This document shows, piece by piece, positions 10,422 to 20,822 of a stretch of DNA of 64,000 nt. Origin of the DNA: Spirogloea muscicola (lineage: Eukaryota > Streptophyta > Zygnematophyceae > Spirogloeales > Spirogloeaceae); assembly GCA_009602725.1 (NCBI GenBank), contig WELB01000205.1, positions 159,082 through 223,081 of the forward strand, read 5' to 3'. The notes under the pieces were generated by a model. The model ran no database searches. It saw only the letters and a list, made by a program, of their open reading frames with translations, and was not told the DNA's origin. Both the position numbers and the translations under genes were made by a program. Numbering within the stretch: position 1 is the stretch's first letter; the number at the start of each line of letters is the position of its first letter.

Positions 10422-10975
10422 CCCTCCAGGGGTGTGAGCGGGTCGCCCCAAGGCCCGCCTTGCGGCGGGCCCAAGATCCTCCGTTTGAACGTGCGAATCC
10501 TCGAGGAGTATTTCGAATGGCAGGACCCACCTCCGGGCGGGACCTTGCCCGGCCAGCCAGCCCGCCACCTGACGGGCCATCTGGCCCATTTAGGCGGTCA
10601 TATAATGACAACAGAGCCGTGTGGCTCAACCAAACGGCCGGTTCATTACACCGCCTCTGGGACTCGGCGGAGTGCCTCTTCTTAGCGCTTCCCCTGGCCC
10701 CCTCTCGTGCTTTGTTCGTTATTCTTTGGGCTGGCTTTTCCAGCCCCTATCCTCAATGAGCGAGCACTTTCTTCTTTCCCTGCAGCGAGCTACTCAGACC
10801 TGATCCTGCTCACTCGCGGGTACTGAGCTTCCCTCTGCATCGTCTAGTGTTTTGCACTGTTTTGTGATGTAGTCTCCTTTCAGCACTTATTTATTTGGCC
10901 TTGGACATTGTCCATTTCTTTTGGGCTGGCTTTGCCAGCCCCTCTTCTCTATGGGCGAGCTCTTTCTTCCCAGCC

Positions 10976-11496
10976 ACCCCCCACTTTTATTTCTTTTTTC
11001 CTGGAAGCGTCTTTCTTCTCTCAGACCTTGCTCACTGCTCGAACTTTGTTCATTCTTCCCCTGGGCTGGCCAAACACAGCCATCGCCCTCTACTAGAAGA
11101 GTCCTCTCTCCTCGCTCGTTCCTTGGTGCTGGCGTCACACAGCCATTGCCCTACATTGAGAAGCTACTTCTCTCTAGGGTACTGTATAGGCTTATTCGAG
11201 CAGCTAAGGGAACAAAGCAGAAGGAAGAGCTCCTCCGAAGGAAATAGGGGCTAGGAAAGGCCAGAAAGTGACTGGACGAGGTCCAAATAGTCGAAACGCG
11301 CTGTCATGTGCGAGGGCGTCGATGCAAGATGGCGTCGATTGGTCTACAAAGAGACAAATGCTGACGTATGCAGACTAGGTAATAAACAAACCAAACAAGA
11401 AGTTGATTGCGTTGGCCAGGCTGACAATAAGGCAGTCCGATAGGAGGCCAGCGCCGACAATCGTTGATCTCACGCTATGTCAATGGACACCATGCG
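10976..11496. other. Further LINE tail-like hairpins, then unassigned sequence
   Basis: Bases 10976-11280 hold several divergent GGGCTGGCC/ACAGCC tail-like units in both orientations. From about 11290 to the LTR at 11497 I see no recognisable gene or repeat. The target duplication ATGCG of the next LTR begins at 11492. Confidence 0.4.
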
Positions 11497-12394
11497 TGTG
11501 ACATCTCTGCTCTTAATCACACAGTTAGAGTCAGAATGTCCTGGTTTGGATTCGAGTATAGGGTGTTTTGGAGACAACCCTCATACAGGAGAACGCCAAC
11601 GCACATACGCGCACAGAGCGCAGCGGAAGTCTTACCCTGAGGCACCGCCCTAGAGCGGTGACTCTACCAATAGACTTACAGAGAGCCGGCAGGGCCCGCA
11701 GCGATGAGCTGCGGCGACGGGCTGGCAGCAGCCGGCAAGAGCAGAGCTGTGGCGGCGGCGGCAGCAGCAGGCAGCAGCGGGGCTGGCTAGGCAGCCGCAG
11801 GGCTGTGTCTCTCCCCGGCGTTGGTCGACTCCCCCGGAGTCTGAACAAGGCCCACTACTTATAGCGGTTCTCTTGCCACCCCTCCCCTGAGGGTGTGACG
11901 AGGGTCGGCCCCAAGGCCCTCCCTTGGAGGGGCGGGCCTGACAAGGGGACACGACAAACACAACAGGCTGGCACACAGGGCCAGTGGCCTTTAGCACGAG
12001 TCCAAGGGACTAGCGCCAAGAGGCCGGCGCGCGAGTCCAAGGGACTGGCGCGCTGGACAGTGACTAGCGCCAAGGAGGTGGCGCGTCAGGCCAATAGCCT
12101 GGCTCACGGGGTCAAGGGACTGAGGCCATGCAGCCATGAGGAGTGGAGAGCTGGTCAATCCGGTCGGCCCGCGGGGCGCCGGCCTGAGGGAGAGCTGACC
12201 CACCCGGCCGGCCTGCAGGGCGTGAGCCCGAGGCGTGCCGACAGGGTACGGAGCCCGGGACCCTCGAACCGTACTTAGCTACACGGAGTGCAGCCAAGCT
12301 ACCCGCACCGTTTGGGACTCCAAACGGTAGATACGTTACGCTCATGTAAGGTTATCGCGCGCCGTTGGCACCTTCAACCGGCGGAAACGTTACA
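11497..12394 (-). mobile_element. Solo LTR, family A, target duplication ATGCG
   Basis: Starts TGTGACATCTCTGC and ends GAAACGTTACA on the plus strand, so it is a minus-oriented TG...CA LTR. ATGCG is present at 11492-11496 and 12395-12399. It contains the palindromic CACCGCC...GGCGGTG-type element near its left end (here CCGCCCTAGAGCGG, one mismatch) and the ACCGTTTGG-n4-CCAAACGGT dyad near its right end. It has two units of the 47-bp GC-rich tandem repeat. Confidence 0.92.
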
Positions 12395-13380
12395 ATGCGT
12401 GCCTGTTATTTTTGGACAATCAACTGAAGCCATGTGTGATCGTTGAATGCGGAAGTGTCTCGCTGTCGGTACTGCTGCCTGCCAGACATCTCTGGTCGGT
12501 AGAGTAACTGCAGTAACAGAAGATTCAGGTGCCACAGGCGCAGATCGATCAATCTCAGGCAGATCTGTGCTACTTGGCTCGTCCAGTCTGACGAGTTTGC
12601 CGGACCGCCATCTCATGCAATGTGGAATCAACAGAAAAGGTTCAGCCAACAACCAGAATAGATATGATACTCAAGTAACAGAAGCAAAGCACCTCAAGGT
12701 TTCACAAAAGCTGATCACTCGAGTCTAGCGAGAGGAGTCAGAGGCCGCTCTGCAAGTAAAGAAGGATCAAATGGACTCGACTCAATCATGTAAAGCGGCT
12801 TCTGTAAACAATTTGGAAATAAATCGGCTTTTGTAACAGATTGTTCGGACCACGTCTCTTGTAACAGATTGTGTGGACCACGGCTTTTGTAACCGATGCA
12901 AGATATGCAAATATATGCAGGATGCCAGATCAATGACTCCAGCAACAGTGCAGCATACTACTTGACCACAATGACAGTACTATGCATAATACCGCAAGCT
13001 CACAATGACATCAATCGTCAGATCTGGACAGAGACGATGGCAGCACTGTATGCAAGGCTGCTCACTGCGAGTCGTGACGTGGGTCCGGGCGAAGATTCAC
13101 CAGCTGCCGTACGCCGTATGCTCTGGGCTCTACGCTGTCTGGGCGCGGCGCAGATGCAGGCGCTGCCGTATGCCGTATGCTCTGGGCTCTACGCTCTCTG
13201 AGCGCAGGAGCGGACGCAGGCGCGGGTGGGCGCAGGTGTGGGCAAGAGGGTGAGTCTTGCCGAGCGGACTGCTCGGCTTGGGCCGCTCGTCCCGGCTCGG
13301 GCCAGGCGGCGCGGCGGTGCTGGCTTCGGCTGGGGCCGGACACTGTAGCGGCTGCTGGCTCCGGCTTGGACCGGGCACTG
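12395..13380. other. No gene recognised; short tandem repeats
   Basis: At 12790-12895 a unit of about 28 bases is repeated (GTAACAGATTGTNNGGACCACG, first 19 bases clearest). At 13102-13215 a unit of about 57 bases (CTGCCGTA..GCCGTATGCTC) occurs twice. The rest shows neither LTR nor LINE similarity that I can see, and no convincing coding sequence. Confidence 0.4.
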
Positions 13381-13949
13381 TAGAGATCCTCGCGGGGAGG
13401 GCTAAGCAATTCTTGATAATTGCTCAGAACCGGCAAAAGCAGTATGCTGATCGCCGTCGCAGGCATGTGTCCTTCGACGTCGGTGCCCAAGTGCTCTTGA
13501 GCACTAAGCACTTAGTCTTGCGGGCTGTCGGTACGCCTAAGTTGCTACCAAAGTGGGTTGGACCTTTCCGTGTCATGCGCCTTGTCGGCAAGGTCGCATA
13601 TGAGATTGATACACCGGTACATTGGAAAATCCACAACGTTTTCCATGTGTCTCAACTCGAGCCATACCATACGGATGGCCGTGTCCAACCGCCCCCACCT
13701 CCCCTCGTCGTTGATGGCGCGGAGGAGTTTCAAGTGGAGGAGATCTTGTCACACCGGGACACTCTCCGTGGGCGTCGTAAGTCCCGTGAGTACCTCATCA
13801 AGTGGCTCGGCTTTGGGCCTGAGCATAATACCTGGGAACCAGCGGCCAATCTTGCCAATTGCCCTTCCCGCGTCCAGAAGTATTTGACAGGAGGCCAAGC
13901 CTCTTCTCTCCGTCGTCCAAAACCTTCCCGCCGGGAAGGCAGGGCTTAA
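13381..13949 (+). pseudogene. Ty3/gypsy integrase C-terminus with chromodomain (G1 fragment)
   Basis: C-terminal integrase of a chromovirus. Visible blocks are QKQYADRRRRHVSFDVGAQV, LPKWVGPFRVMRLVGKVAYE and VHWKIHNVFHVSQLEPY, then a chromodomain FQVEEILSHRD...REYLIKWLGFGPEHNTWEP. The chromodomain would guide integration to methylated histone H3 chromatin. The frame is open from about 13381 to TAA at 13947-13949. Everything upstream (gag, protease, RT, RNase H, integrase core) is missing, so the copy is 5'-deleted. It is followed by a polypurine tract and a complete 3' LTR. Confidence 0.85.
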
Positions 13950-13999
13950 CACCCTGGGTATCTGTCGTACTCCCTTCTTGTTCCCGAGGACGTGAACAT

Positions 14000-14014
14000 C
14001 TAAGTGGGGAGGTA
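14000..14014 (+). promoter_or_regulatory. Polypurine tract of G1
   Basis: Sequence CTAAGTGGGGAGGTA immediately precedes the LTR start. The same GTGAACATC-AGTGGGGAGGT arrangement precedes LTR starts at 31058 and 38109, and in reverse at 23849. This is the expected plus-strand primer site. Confidence 0.75.
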
Positions 14015-14916
14015 TGTAACGTTTCCGCCGTTTGAAGGTGCCAACGGCGCGCGATAACCTTACATGAGCGTAACGTATCTACCGTTTGGAGTCCCAAACG
14101 GTGCGGGTAGCTTGGCTGCACTCCGTGTAGCTAAGTACGGTTCGAGGGTCCCGGGCTCCGTACCCTGTCGGCACGCCTCGGGCTCACGCCCTGCAGGCCG
14201 GCCGGGTGGGTCAGCTCTCCCTCAGGCCGGCACCCCGCGGGCTGGCCGGATTGACCAGCTCTTCGCGGTCCTGTCTCTGCATGGCCTCGGTCCCTTGGCC
14301 CCGTGAGCCAGGCTATTGGCCTGGCGCGCCACCTCCTTGGCGCTAGTCACTGTCCAGCGCGCCAGTCCCTTGGACTCGCGCGCCGGCCTCTTGGCGCTAG
14401 TCCCTTGGACTCGTGCTAAAGGCCACTGGCCCTGTGTGCCAGCCTGTTGTGTTTGTCGTGTCCCCTTGTCAGGCCCGCCCCTCCAAGGGAGGGCCTTGGG
14501 GCCGACCCTCGTCACACCCTCAGGGGAGGGGTGGCAGGAGAACCGCTATAAGTAGTGGGCCTTGGTCAGACTCCAAGGGAGTCGACCAACGCCGGAGAGA
14601 GACACAGCCCTGTTGCTGCCTAGCCAGCCCCGCTGCTGCCTGCTGCTGCCGCCGCCGCCACAGCTCTGCTGCTGCCGGCTGCTGCCAGCCAGCCCGTCGC
14701 CGCAGCTCATCGCTGCGGGCCCTGCCGGCTCTCCGTAAGTCTATTGGTAGATTCACCGCCCTAGGGCGATGCCTCAGGGTAAGATTTCCGCTGCGCTCTG
14801 TGCGCGTATGTGCGTTGGCGTTCTCCTGTAAGAGAGTTGTCTCCAAAGCACGCTGTGCTCGAATGCAAACCAGGACATTCTGACTCTAATTGTGTGATTA
14901 GTGCAGAGATGTCACA
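14015..14916 (+). mobile_element. 3' LTR, family A, of G1
   Basis: Begins TGTAACGTTTCCGCCG and ends GAGATGTCACA. It carries the ACCGTTTGG-n4-CCAAACGGT dyad and the CCGCCCTAGGGCGATG form of the conserved palindrome (one base off). The following base begins LINE coding sequence, so G1 lies next to or inserted in LINE L7. The partner 5' LTR is not present. Confidence 0.88.
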
Positions 14917-15534
14917 GGTTCACACGACCTCCTGCGAGACGCCATGCAGGGTGTGTTCCTGGAGGTCGGCTACAAGGTGGTAGTGGAGAACTCGACGATC
15001 ATGCCCATCCTGCGGGGCGCCGACGGACAGCTTAATACCCGCCGCGCGGACCTCGTTGCCATCCCGCCCGAAGGAGGTCCGCGTATCATCGCTGATGTCG
15101 TGACTGCAGATTGCGTTGATTCGGCCAACCCCGCGAAGTCGGCGACGCTCGTCGGGCACGCGGTCGCCTTGGCGGCTCGGAATAAGGAGCACAAGTACTC
15201 TGACCACCCTCCAGGCGATGCCTTCGCGACACTGGCCAGTGACGTACACGGGGCCTTCGGCAGTGGCTGGTTGGATCTCCTCCAGCGGCTTGCTCGGGAG
15301 GCCATCGAGCGGCGGCAGGGTTCGCCAGGCATAAATGCTGCCGGCTCCCTCGCGCAGGTCTCTTGGATGAGGCTGGCGGTCTCGCTACAGCGCTATTTGG
15401 CTCATGCTGTCTATGCGCGCGCTGGCCGTGCTGTGGCTGCTGCTTCCGGGTCATACCAGAGTGCCGTTTTTCCTGCTTCGAGTTATTCTGATCTGCTGTT
15501 GCTCACACGTATATACTGAGCATCCATCTGCATC
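14917..15534 (+). mobile_element. RLE-type LINE fragment L7, intact endonuclease frame
   Basis: Open frame from SHDLLRDAMQGVFLEVGYK through NTRRADLV, RIIADVVTADCVDSANP, KEHKYSDHPPGDAF, DVHGAFGSGWLDLLQRLAREAIE to SYSDLLLLTRIY and TGA at about 15517-15519. This is the best preserved restriction-like endonuclease domain in the left cluster, without stops. The start is fixed by the LTR junction, inside the region just after the Cys/His cluster, so RT is missing. Confidence 0.85.
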
Positions 15535-16176
15535 TGTGACATCTCTGCATCTAAACATACAGTTAGAGTCAGGATGTCCTGGTTTGGATTCGAACATAGG
15601 GTGTTTTGGAGACAACCCTCATACAGGAGAACGCCAACCCACATACGCGCATAGAGCGCAGCGGAAGTCTTACCCTGAGGCACCGCCCTAGGGCGGTGAC
15701 TCTACCAATAGACTTACGAAGAGCCGGCAGGACCCGCAGTGATGAGCTGCGGCGACGGGCTGGCAGCAGGCGGCAGCAGCAAAGCTGTGGCGGCGGCGGC
15801 AGCAGCAGGCAGCAGCCGGGCTGGCTAGGCAGCAGCGGCCTGTGTCTCTCTCGGGCATTGGTCCAACTGAACGGTCTGGCCTCGGCCGGCTACAAATAGC
15901 GTTCCACCTGTCACCCCTCCCCCGAGGATGTGACGAGGGTCGTCCCAGGGCCCACCTTGGGAAGGACGGGCCCAACAATGGGGACAAGACGGATCGCCCA
16001 AGAGCGAGCTCGACATCGGGAATAGCCACACAGGGTGCGGCGGATCGCCCAAGAGCGAGCCCGACTTTGGGAATAGCACCGGCACCGTTGACACGCCCCA
16101 ACGGTGACGAGACGACACTGGAAGGTTTCTCGTAACGTTGGCACGCCCGGGCGGCGGGAACGGCGGGAACGTTACA
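15535..16176 (-). mobile_element. Solo LTR, family A, target duplication GCATC
   Basis: Starts TGTGACATCTCTGC and ends GGAACGTTACA on the plus strand. GCATC lies at 15530-15534 and 16177-16181. It interrupts the LINE L7 3' UTR a few bases after the stop codon. At 642 bases it is a short LTR-A that lacks the 47-bp tandem repeat section. It contains a perfect CACCGCCCTAGGGCGGTG. Confidence 0.92.
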
Positions 16177-16310
16177 GCATCTCCCTCTGCACCGTCTCGC
16201 GCTTTGTAATGTAGTCCTCTTTCGGCACTTTATTCTTTGGCTTGGACATTGCCCGTTCTTTTTGGGTAGGCTTTGCCAGCCCCTCTTCTCTGTGGGCGAG
16301 CTCTTCTTCT
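16177..16310 (+). mobile_element. Rest of LINE L7 3' UTR
   Basis: After the target duplication, sequence parallels the L6 3' UTR at 10830-10975: CCGTCTCGCGCTTTGTAATGT, then the hairpin GGTAGGC...GCCAGCCCC and GGGCGAGCTC. It confirms that L7 was one element before the LTR inserted. Confidence 0.75.
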
Positions 16311-16913
16311 TGTGGCGCTGCCGCCAGGCAGCAGCTCCATCCCTGGGCACGCGCTGCAGACTTACCCCTAGCGGAATGTCGCTAAGGTCTCCACAGCAGA
16401 GCCGGCAACGAGCCGCGCACGGCAGCGGTCTACATCAGCAGGCAGCCGCTAGGCTTCGCCTTAGAGAGCTTCACTGTGTCCCTGGCATCCGGTCGGGTCT
16501 CTCTCTGCTCCGTGCAATGGTAAGTGCCTCTCCGTGCCACCATTCCTCAAGGGTGTATGGGCGTCGCCCCATGGCTCGCCCGCGAGGAGCGTGCCTGACG
16601 AGGGAACCATGAGCTGTCTCAGCAGGCGCCATGACGCCGAGCATGGCGCGGCAGAGCATGCCGCCTGGCATGGCCGAGGCCGGGCATAGCCGACCATAGC
16701 CGAGGCCGAATATGCCGCCGGGGCTGTCCGGGCCCAGACATGCCGCCGAGCATGTCTGACGAAGCATAACGGGAGCATGCGAGGCCACCGGGACGAGCCC
16801 GGACGAAATGGCAACAGCACGAGTGCCAGGGCGATTCGTACCGTCCGGCACGAACGATTAAAAGCCCACCATGTAAACAACACTAACTGGCGCTCACAAA
16901 CCCGGATTGTTAC
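16311..16913 (-). mobile_element. Divergent LTR (family D), partial
   Basis: Ends TTGTTACA on the plus strand, the start of a minus-oriented LTR. Near its left side it has CTTACCCCTAGCGGAATGTCGCTAAGG, the counterpart of the family A GGTAAGACT/GGCGGTG block, though shared bases are few. No target duplication was found and the left boundary is uncertain. Confidence 0.5.
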
Positions 16914-16979
16914 ATACTTGCGTTGGTAGTGCTCACTTCTCGTTGGAGCACCACCCCGCAAGCCAGTGGCTTGGCTCAG

Positions 16980-17260
16980 TGTGCGCACAGCACATTGATG
17001 TATGGCTCATCCTAGGAAAGCTGGAATAAATGAGACGCATACTGCAATGAGCTGCAGCCTCTGGCCCTAGCCAAGGGACCCGCTGCCCGGGACTCATTAC
17101 TCTCACCCTGCGGTTGCTCATTAGGGGTTCTTGAGTGTTTCGTGGCTACTTGGTTCCCTGTGTGCTAAAGCGCTCTCTCTGGCCCCTAAGGAACTTGTTC
17201 ATTCTTTGGGCTGGCCTCTCACAGCCACCGCCCTCTCCTGGAGGCATTTGTTTTCTTAAT
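16980..17260 (+). mobile_element. LINE 3'-end fragment L8
   Basis: The sequence CTGCGGTTGCTCATTAGGGGTTCTTGAGTG followed by TTCCCTGTGTG and GGGCTGGCC...ACAGCC matches the L-family coding end and 3' UTR. Codons are heavily decayed. Confidence 0.55.
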
Positions 17261-18199
17261 GAGCAACCAATGCTTGCAGAACGATAGTATGCCTAAGCTA
17301 CTGACCCCACTACCACGGCGCACATCGACCGGTTGGTCCAGGTGATGGAGAAAAGACCACTCCATGCCCTAGCTCCGTGTCCTCATGAGGCGCTGACAAG
17401 TGTGCCCTATGGAGAGACAGTGGCTCTCCCAAAGGGGTTGTGCCCGCACAGCATTAACAAGGTCCGAAGAGCCGGCAGGCCCTTGCCCAAAGGCTGCCCT
17501 GTAGGATGACACTTAAGTAATATCTAGGGAAGGATCAGCATGTCATGATGTCTAGCCGCCGGAACGCAATCCCCTTGATGAAAGCCAGGAAAACGAAACC
17601 TAGTCAGAAGCCGGCACCTCGCAAATCAAGTGCTCATAGATACTCAATTACATAGATGGGCCAATGGCGCAATCTTCTCCACTCAGCATACGGGCTTGCA
17701 TACAGACCACTCGGGCAGGACACATGGTCTCGTCCTCGCACGTAGATTGATACATAAGCACCACAAGACATATAGAGGCGAATAAAGTTCCAGGCAGCGG
17801 GTGCTGCAGAGAGCGTTGACAACTTCGCCAACCCTGACTCAGCTCACCCACTTAGCCCGTAGCCGTGACCACATCATCAACAGCTATGGAGAGTCATGGG
17901 CACTTGTATTGAAGGTAAATTACACCGAGGTGCTACTGACCAGGGCCACACAGGCCACTAGGTCATTAAGGATGGCGGCCAGCCATAGTCATTATCTCAC
18001 TACAGTGCCAAGCACCATAGGCTTATTCCAGTATATGGAGTGTGCCCACGCACATAACAAGGCGAGGGCGCCCCAGCTACCAACACCAGAGATGTGGCAA
18101 GGTGAGTACCGAAGCAGGGGTCACCCGTGCCGAGGCATCACGCAGTACTCAACTCATGATCAAGTCCACAACTTTCACGGGCAGAAAGCCACAACTAGG
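17261..18199. other. Decayed repeat, no gene recognised
   Basis: No intact frame. The part at 17990-18180 (for example GGAGTGTGC, then CAACACC..GAGATG..GCAAGGTGAG) reappears at 43480-43690, so it belongs to a repeat, probably an internal region of the gypsy elements. The function is unknown. Confidence 0.4.
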
Positions 18200-19929
18200 C
18201 CAGCTTGATTTGGGCGTTACTACATTGGAGCCCAGCTCCATGTACAAAAAACAACGGTGTACACCAGATCTCCCTGTGTCTTCTGTGCACTCTTGATAAG
18301 GCCCAACCTCACCATACAAGACTGTCGGGTTCCGTCAAGCCCGTGCTCACCAGCAGCGCAGCCGATATTTGCCAATGAACTTTGGCATTTTGTTCATTTT
18401 CCAGTGAAGTTGCAGGACAGTGGGCTTTACTACCAAAGTATTGCCATTCAAAAAATTCCTACTGACACAGGAGGCAGAAGCCTCCGATCGCCAAGGATAT
18501 GGGCTGAACGACCAGCCTCCAGTCCTTCATATACATCGTTGGCTCTACAGCACCACTGCCGAGGCACTGACAAGTAAGAATATAGCTATAAGCTACAAAT
18601 ATAATTATTATTGGGGAATTGCCATTAATTCAAATCTCAAGTGGAAGTGGACTGCCTTATGGCGTTACAACTAAGCTAACTTCTTAGGAGGTAGAGGATT
18701 CACTCCACGACTGCACGGCACAATCACGATTGCCGTGTAACCTGGTCGGACTGCAACTGACTAGAACTCAGCCATACAACAAGGTGTTCTTAGTCCACCA
18801 GCGCTTGCATAAGCCCATGCACATAGCGCACTACTGGCACGACAGACTGCGGACAAAATCGTCCTACGAGTTTACTGTGGTTTCACATACCACGTTACAT
18901 TGGTGACATTGCGGGCATACAGCTTCGCGTACTTTTTCCATCCGTACATGCCGGCCAGTGAGTGGGTAGTCCCAAGTGTTGAACATTCTGGGTTAGGAAG
19001 ACGACTTCACAGTGTTCCACCATGCGGCAGGATCGTCCGTGAGACACGTAACCGCAATTCCCACGCGGAATTCAAATGGTGTCGCGCATATTGTGAACCC
19101 GGAACCAGGCGGTCAGATACCCTGCCCATCGTACTTAGGGCTGGCACGGCTGGGCACGCCCCAGCTGTCTGAAATAGCGTACTTTCGTCTTGACGCGATG
19201 AACTCGCTGCTCTTCTGCATACACACGCCCGAGTATAATTCGCATCTCTTGCGTCCTGAGGGGGGTTGCGTGGCAACCCCCCTCAGGACTGCCAGAGGAT
19301 CCTCACTCGGGAAGGCATCCGCTATTTGCTCCACGGAACGCACGAGGCGCTGCACCTCGGCCTCTCAGGCCGTCCAGGTCGGTTGCATGGAGCTCCGCCG
19401 ACTCACTTTCCGCCTCCTCGCCCTCAGCTGGATGTACGGCCGGCGGAGGAGGAATAGGTTTCGCAGTTGAGTCAGCCGACTCCGTGCCCTCTCATCAACA
19501 CAACGAGGGCTCAAGTCAGTGAAGGGTATAAGACACAACGGCTGAGACAATGCTACCACAATGTTACTGAGCAAGCTGGTGCCCCAGGCAAGCATCATGG
19601 TAGCGCGCAAGTCATACCAAAACGCAAAGCCGCACGAGCGATTTGAGGGAGGGCCAGGACCAGTTTCTGGCACTCAGCCAGATTTCGTCCCCCAACGGTG
19701 GTCGGTTTTACCTCGTCATGCAGACAGGCAATCCGCCGACCGCAGGTGGCTACGCAGACGAAATACTGCGAGAGATTCACTTCACCAATCGGGCCGTGGC
19801 AGATCCACAGATACACTCTGGCAATTGGTCTCCAATCACAAGAGACTAGTCAGTGCCAAAACATCAGAAGGAGCCTTGCACTGTCGGCCTTATCATAGAA
19901 GAATACGAGGCTAGCCAGATGCAAGGACA
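18200..19929 (-). pseudogene. Ty3/gypsy gag-protease region, heavily decayed (G2)
   Basis: Minus-strand remnant parallel to the better kept copy at 28.3-30.1 kb. The 18300-18760 stretch aligns by eye with the protease-proximal region there. About 19365-19673 corresponds to the leader and start of gag (AWGTSLLSNIVVALSQP versus AWGTSLLSQIVVVLS). Many stops and frameshifts are present, and no protease DTG motif is readable. It lies directly after a primer binding site and LTR, as expected for the 5' half of an element. Confidence 0.65.
19255..19287. repeat. Perfect 15-bp inverted repeat with 3-base loop
   Basis: Arms CCTGAGGGGGGTTGC (19255-19269) and its exact reverse complement (19273-19287) around GTG. 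It lies in the decayed gag region of G2, and the homologous gag copy at 29.4 kb has no such hairpin. Confidence 0.85.
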
Positions 19930-19942
19930 CCTCTGACACCAA
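19930..19942 (-). promoter_or_regulatory. Primer binding site of G2 (initiator tRNA-Met type)
   Basis: On the minus strand TTGGTGTCAGAGG directly follows the LTR end. It differs by one base from TGGTATCAGAG, the complement of the plant initiator tRNA-Met 3' end, which is the usual chromovirus primer. Confidence 0.7.
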
Positions 19943-20822
19943 TGCGAAGGACGCAACTCCTAAGCAGACAGCTGAGTCAGATTGTCCTTATTGGTTACGG
20001 TCGCTGAGGTTTAGAGACAAACCCCTAGCACAGTGAAGCACCACGTGTACTACGCAGCGGAAGTCTTGCCCTGAGGCCTGCCGACAGGCAGCGATTACCT
20101 CTCAGGTACGGGCCAGCAGATGTCCTCGAAGGAGCAGTCACCTTACTCACAGGAGAGCCGGTGATGGCCGCAGCGACAGGATGCGGCGACGGGCTGCAGC
20201 AGCAGGCAGCAGCAGGGCTGCGTCGGCGGCCTGCGGCAGCAGGCAGCAGCGGGGCTGCGCCTGTCTCTCGCGGGCTTCACTGATCTTCACCGGGTACCCC
20301 CAGTCTGGTCTCAGCCCTACTTATAGTGCTTCATGTGCCACTCTCCCCAGGGGTCTCTGGGTGGCTCGTCTCAAGGCCCACCTTCAAGAAGGCGGGCCCG
20401 ACAAGGGGATCCTAGTGCGAGGGCAGGCCACGCGGCTCCCTTCTGGAAGCGGCGGCCGTCCTGGGGGGCGGCGCCGCCTAGCGGCGATGGCCCACGGTGG
20501 GGCCCAGCGGCGCCGCCCGGCAGCGCCGCCTTGCGGCGCGGCGCCTCTCTGTGCGCCACAGGCGCGTAGTGGCGTCGTAGGCGCGCCACACGTGTCTCGC
20601 CGGCCATTTCGAGAAACCCCCGAGGAGCTCCTCTCCAAACCCAAGATGCGCCGCATCTTCTAGAGGCGGCGCGCCTGCACGTCACATCGTCAGCAGGCGT
20701 ATTGCACCGCGCGTCACCTCGCGCGTCGCACGCGCGTTGCACCGTCAGTTGCGTGCGCGTCAGTGGTAACACTTCAGCGCTAAACGCGAAGTCGAGCGTC
20801 CCGTAACGGCGGGGACATTACA
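19943..20822 (-). mobile_element. 5' LTR of G2
   Basis: On the plus strand it runs from TGCGAAGG next to the primer site to GGGGACATTACA. It is divergent from family A but shares the overall plan (GCAGCGGAAGTCTTGCCCTGAGG, then a GC-rich section). The 3' LTR of the same element is not identifiable. Confidence 0.7.

Larger units (their letters stand above)
9229..10650 (-). mobile_element. Solo LTR, family B, with 5-bp target duplication CCGCC
   Basis: LTR of a Ty3/gypsy element in minus orientation: it begins TGTTGATGACCTCGCC on the plus strand and ends GGTTCATTACA, so termini are TG...CA. CCGCC lies on both sides (9224-9228 and 10651-10655). No internal retroviral-like sequence is left, so it formed by LTR-LTR recombination. 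It contains a nested solo LTR-A and a LINE tail, which expand it from about 570 to 1422 bases. It matches the copies at 42049-42592 and 47146-47596. Confidence 0.9.
8887..10975 (+). mobile_element. RLE-type LINE fragment L6, interrupted by a solo LTR
   Basis: The left half, 8887-9228, encodes DSANSTRSAS, KERKHADHPVGDGF, ATDVHGAFGSRWLDLLQRLARHAIDRR and so on, with an in-frame TAG where the family has LQR. The coding sequence is split at AMAAA by the solo LTR-B (9229-10650) and resumes after the target duplication at 10651 with SGTRRSAS. It is split again by a LINE tail at 10682-10774 flanked by TCTTC, then ends SYSDLILLTRGY with a stop near 10828. The 3' UTR with its hairpin extends to about 10975. 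Removing both insertions restores the alignment to related copies. Confidence 0.8.

Noticed and set aside
15688-16350. 220-codon minus frame and similar frames in other LTRs
   Set aside because: They lie within LTR-A sequence, repeat in every LTR copy with shifts, and are low-complexity products of GC-rich repeats.
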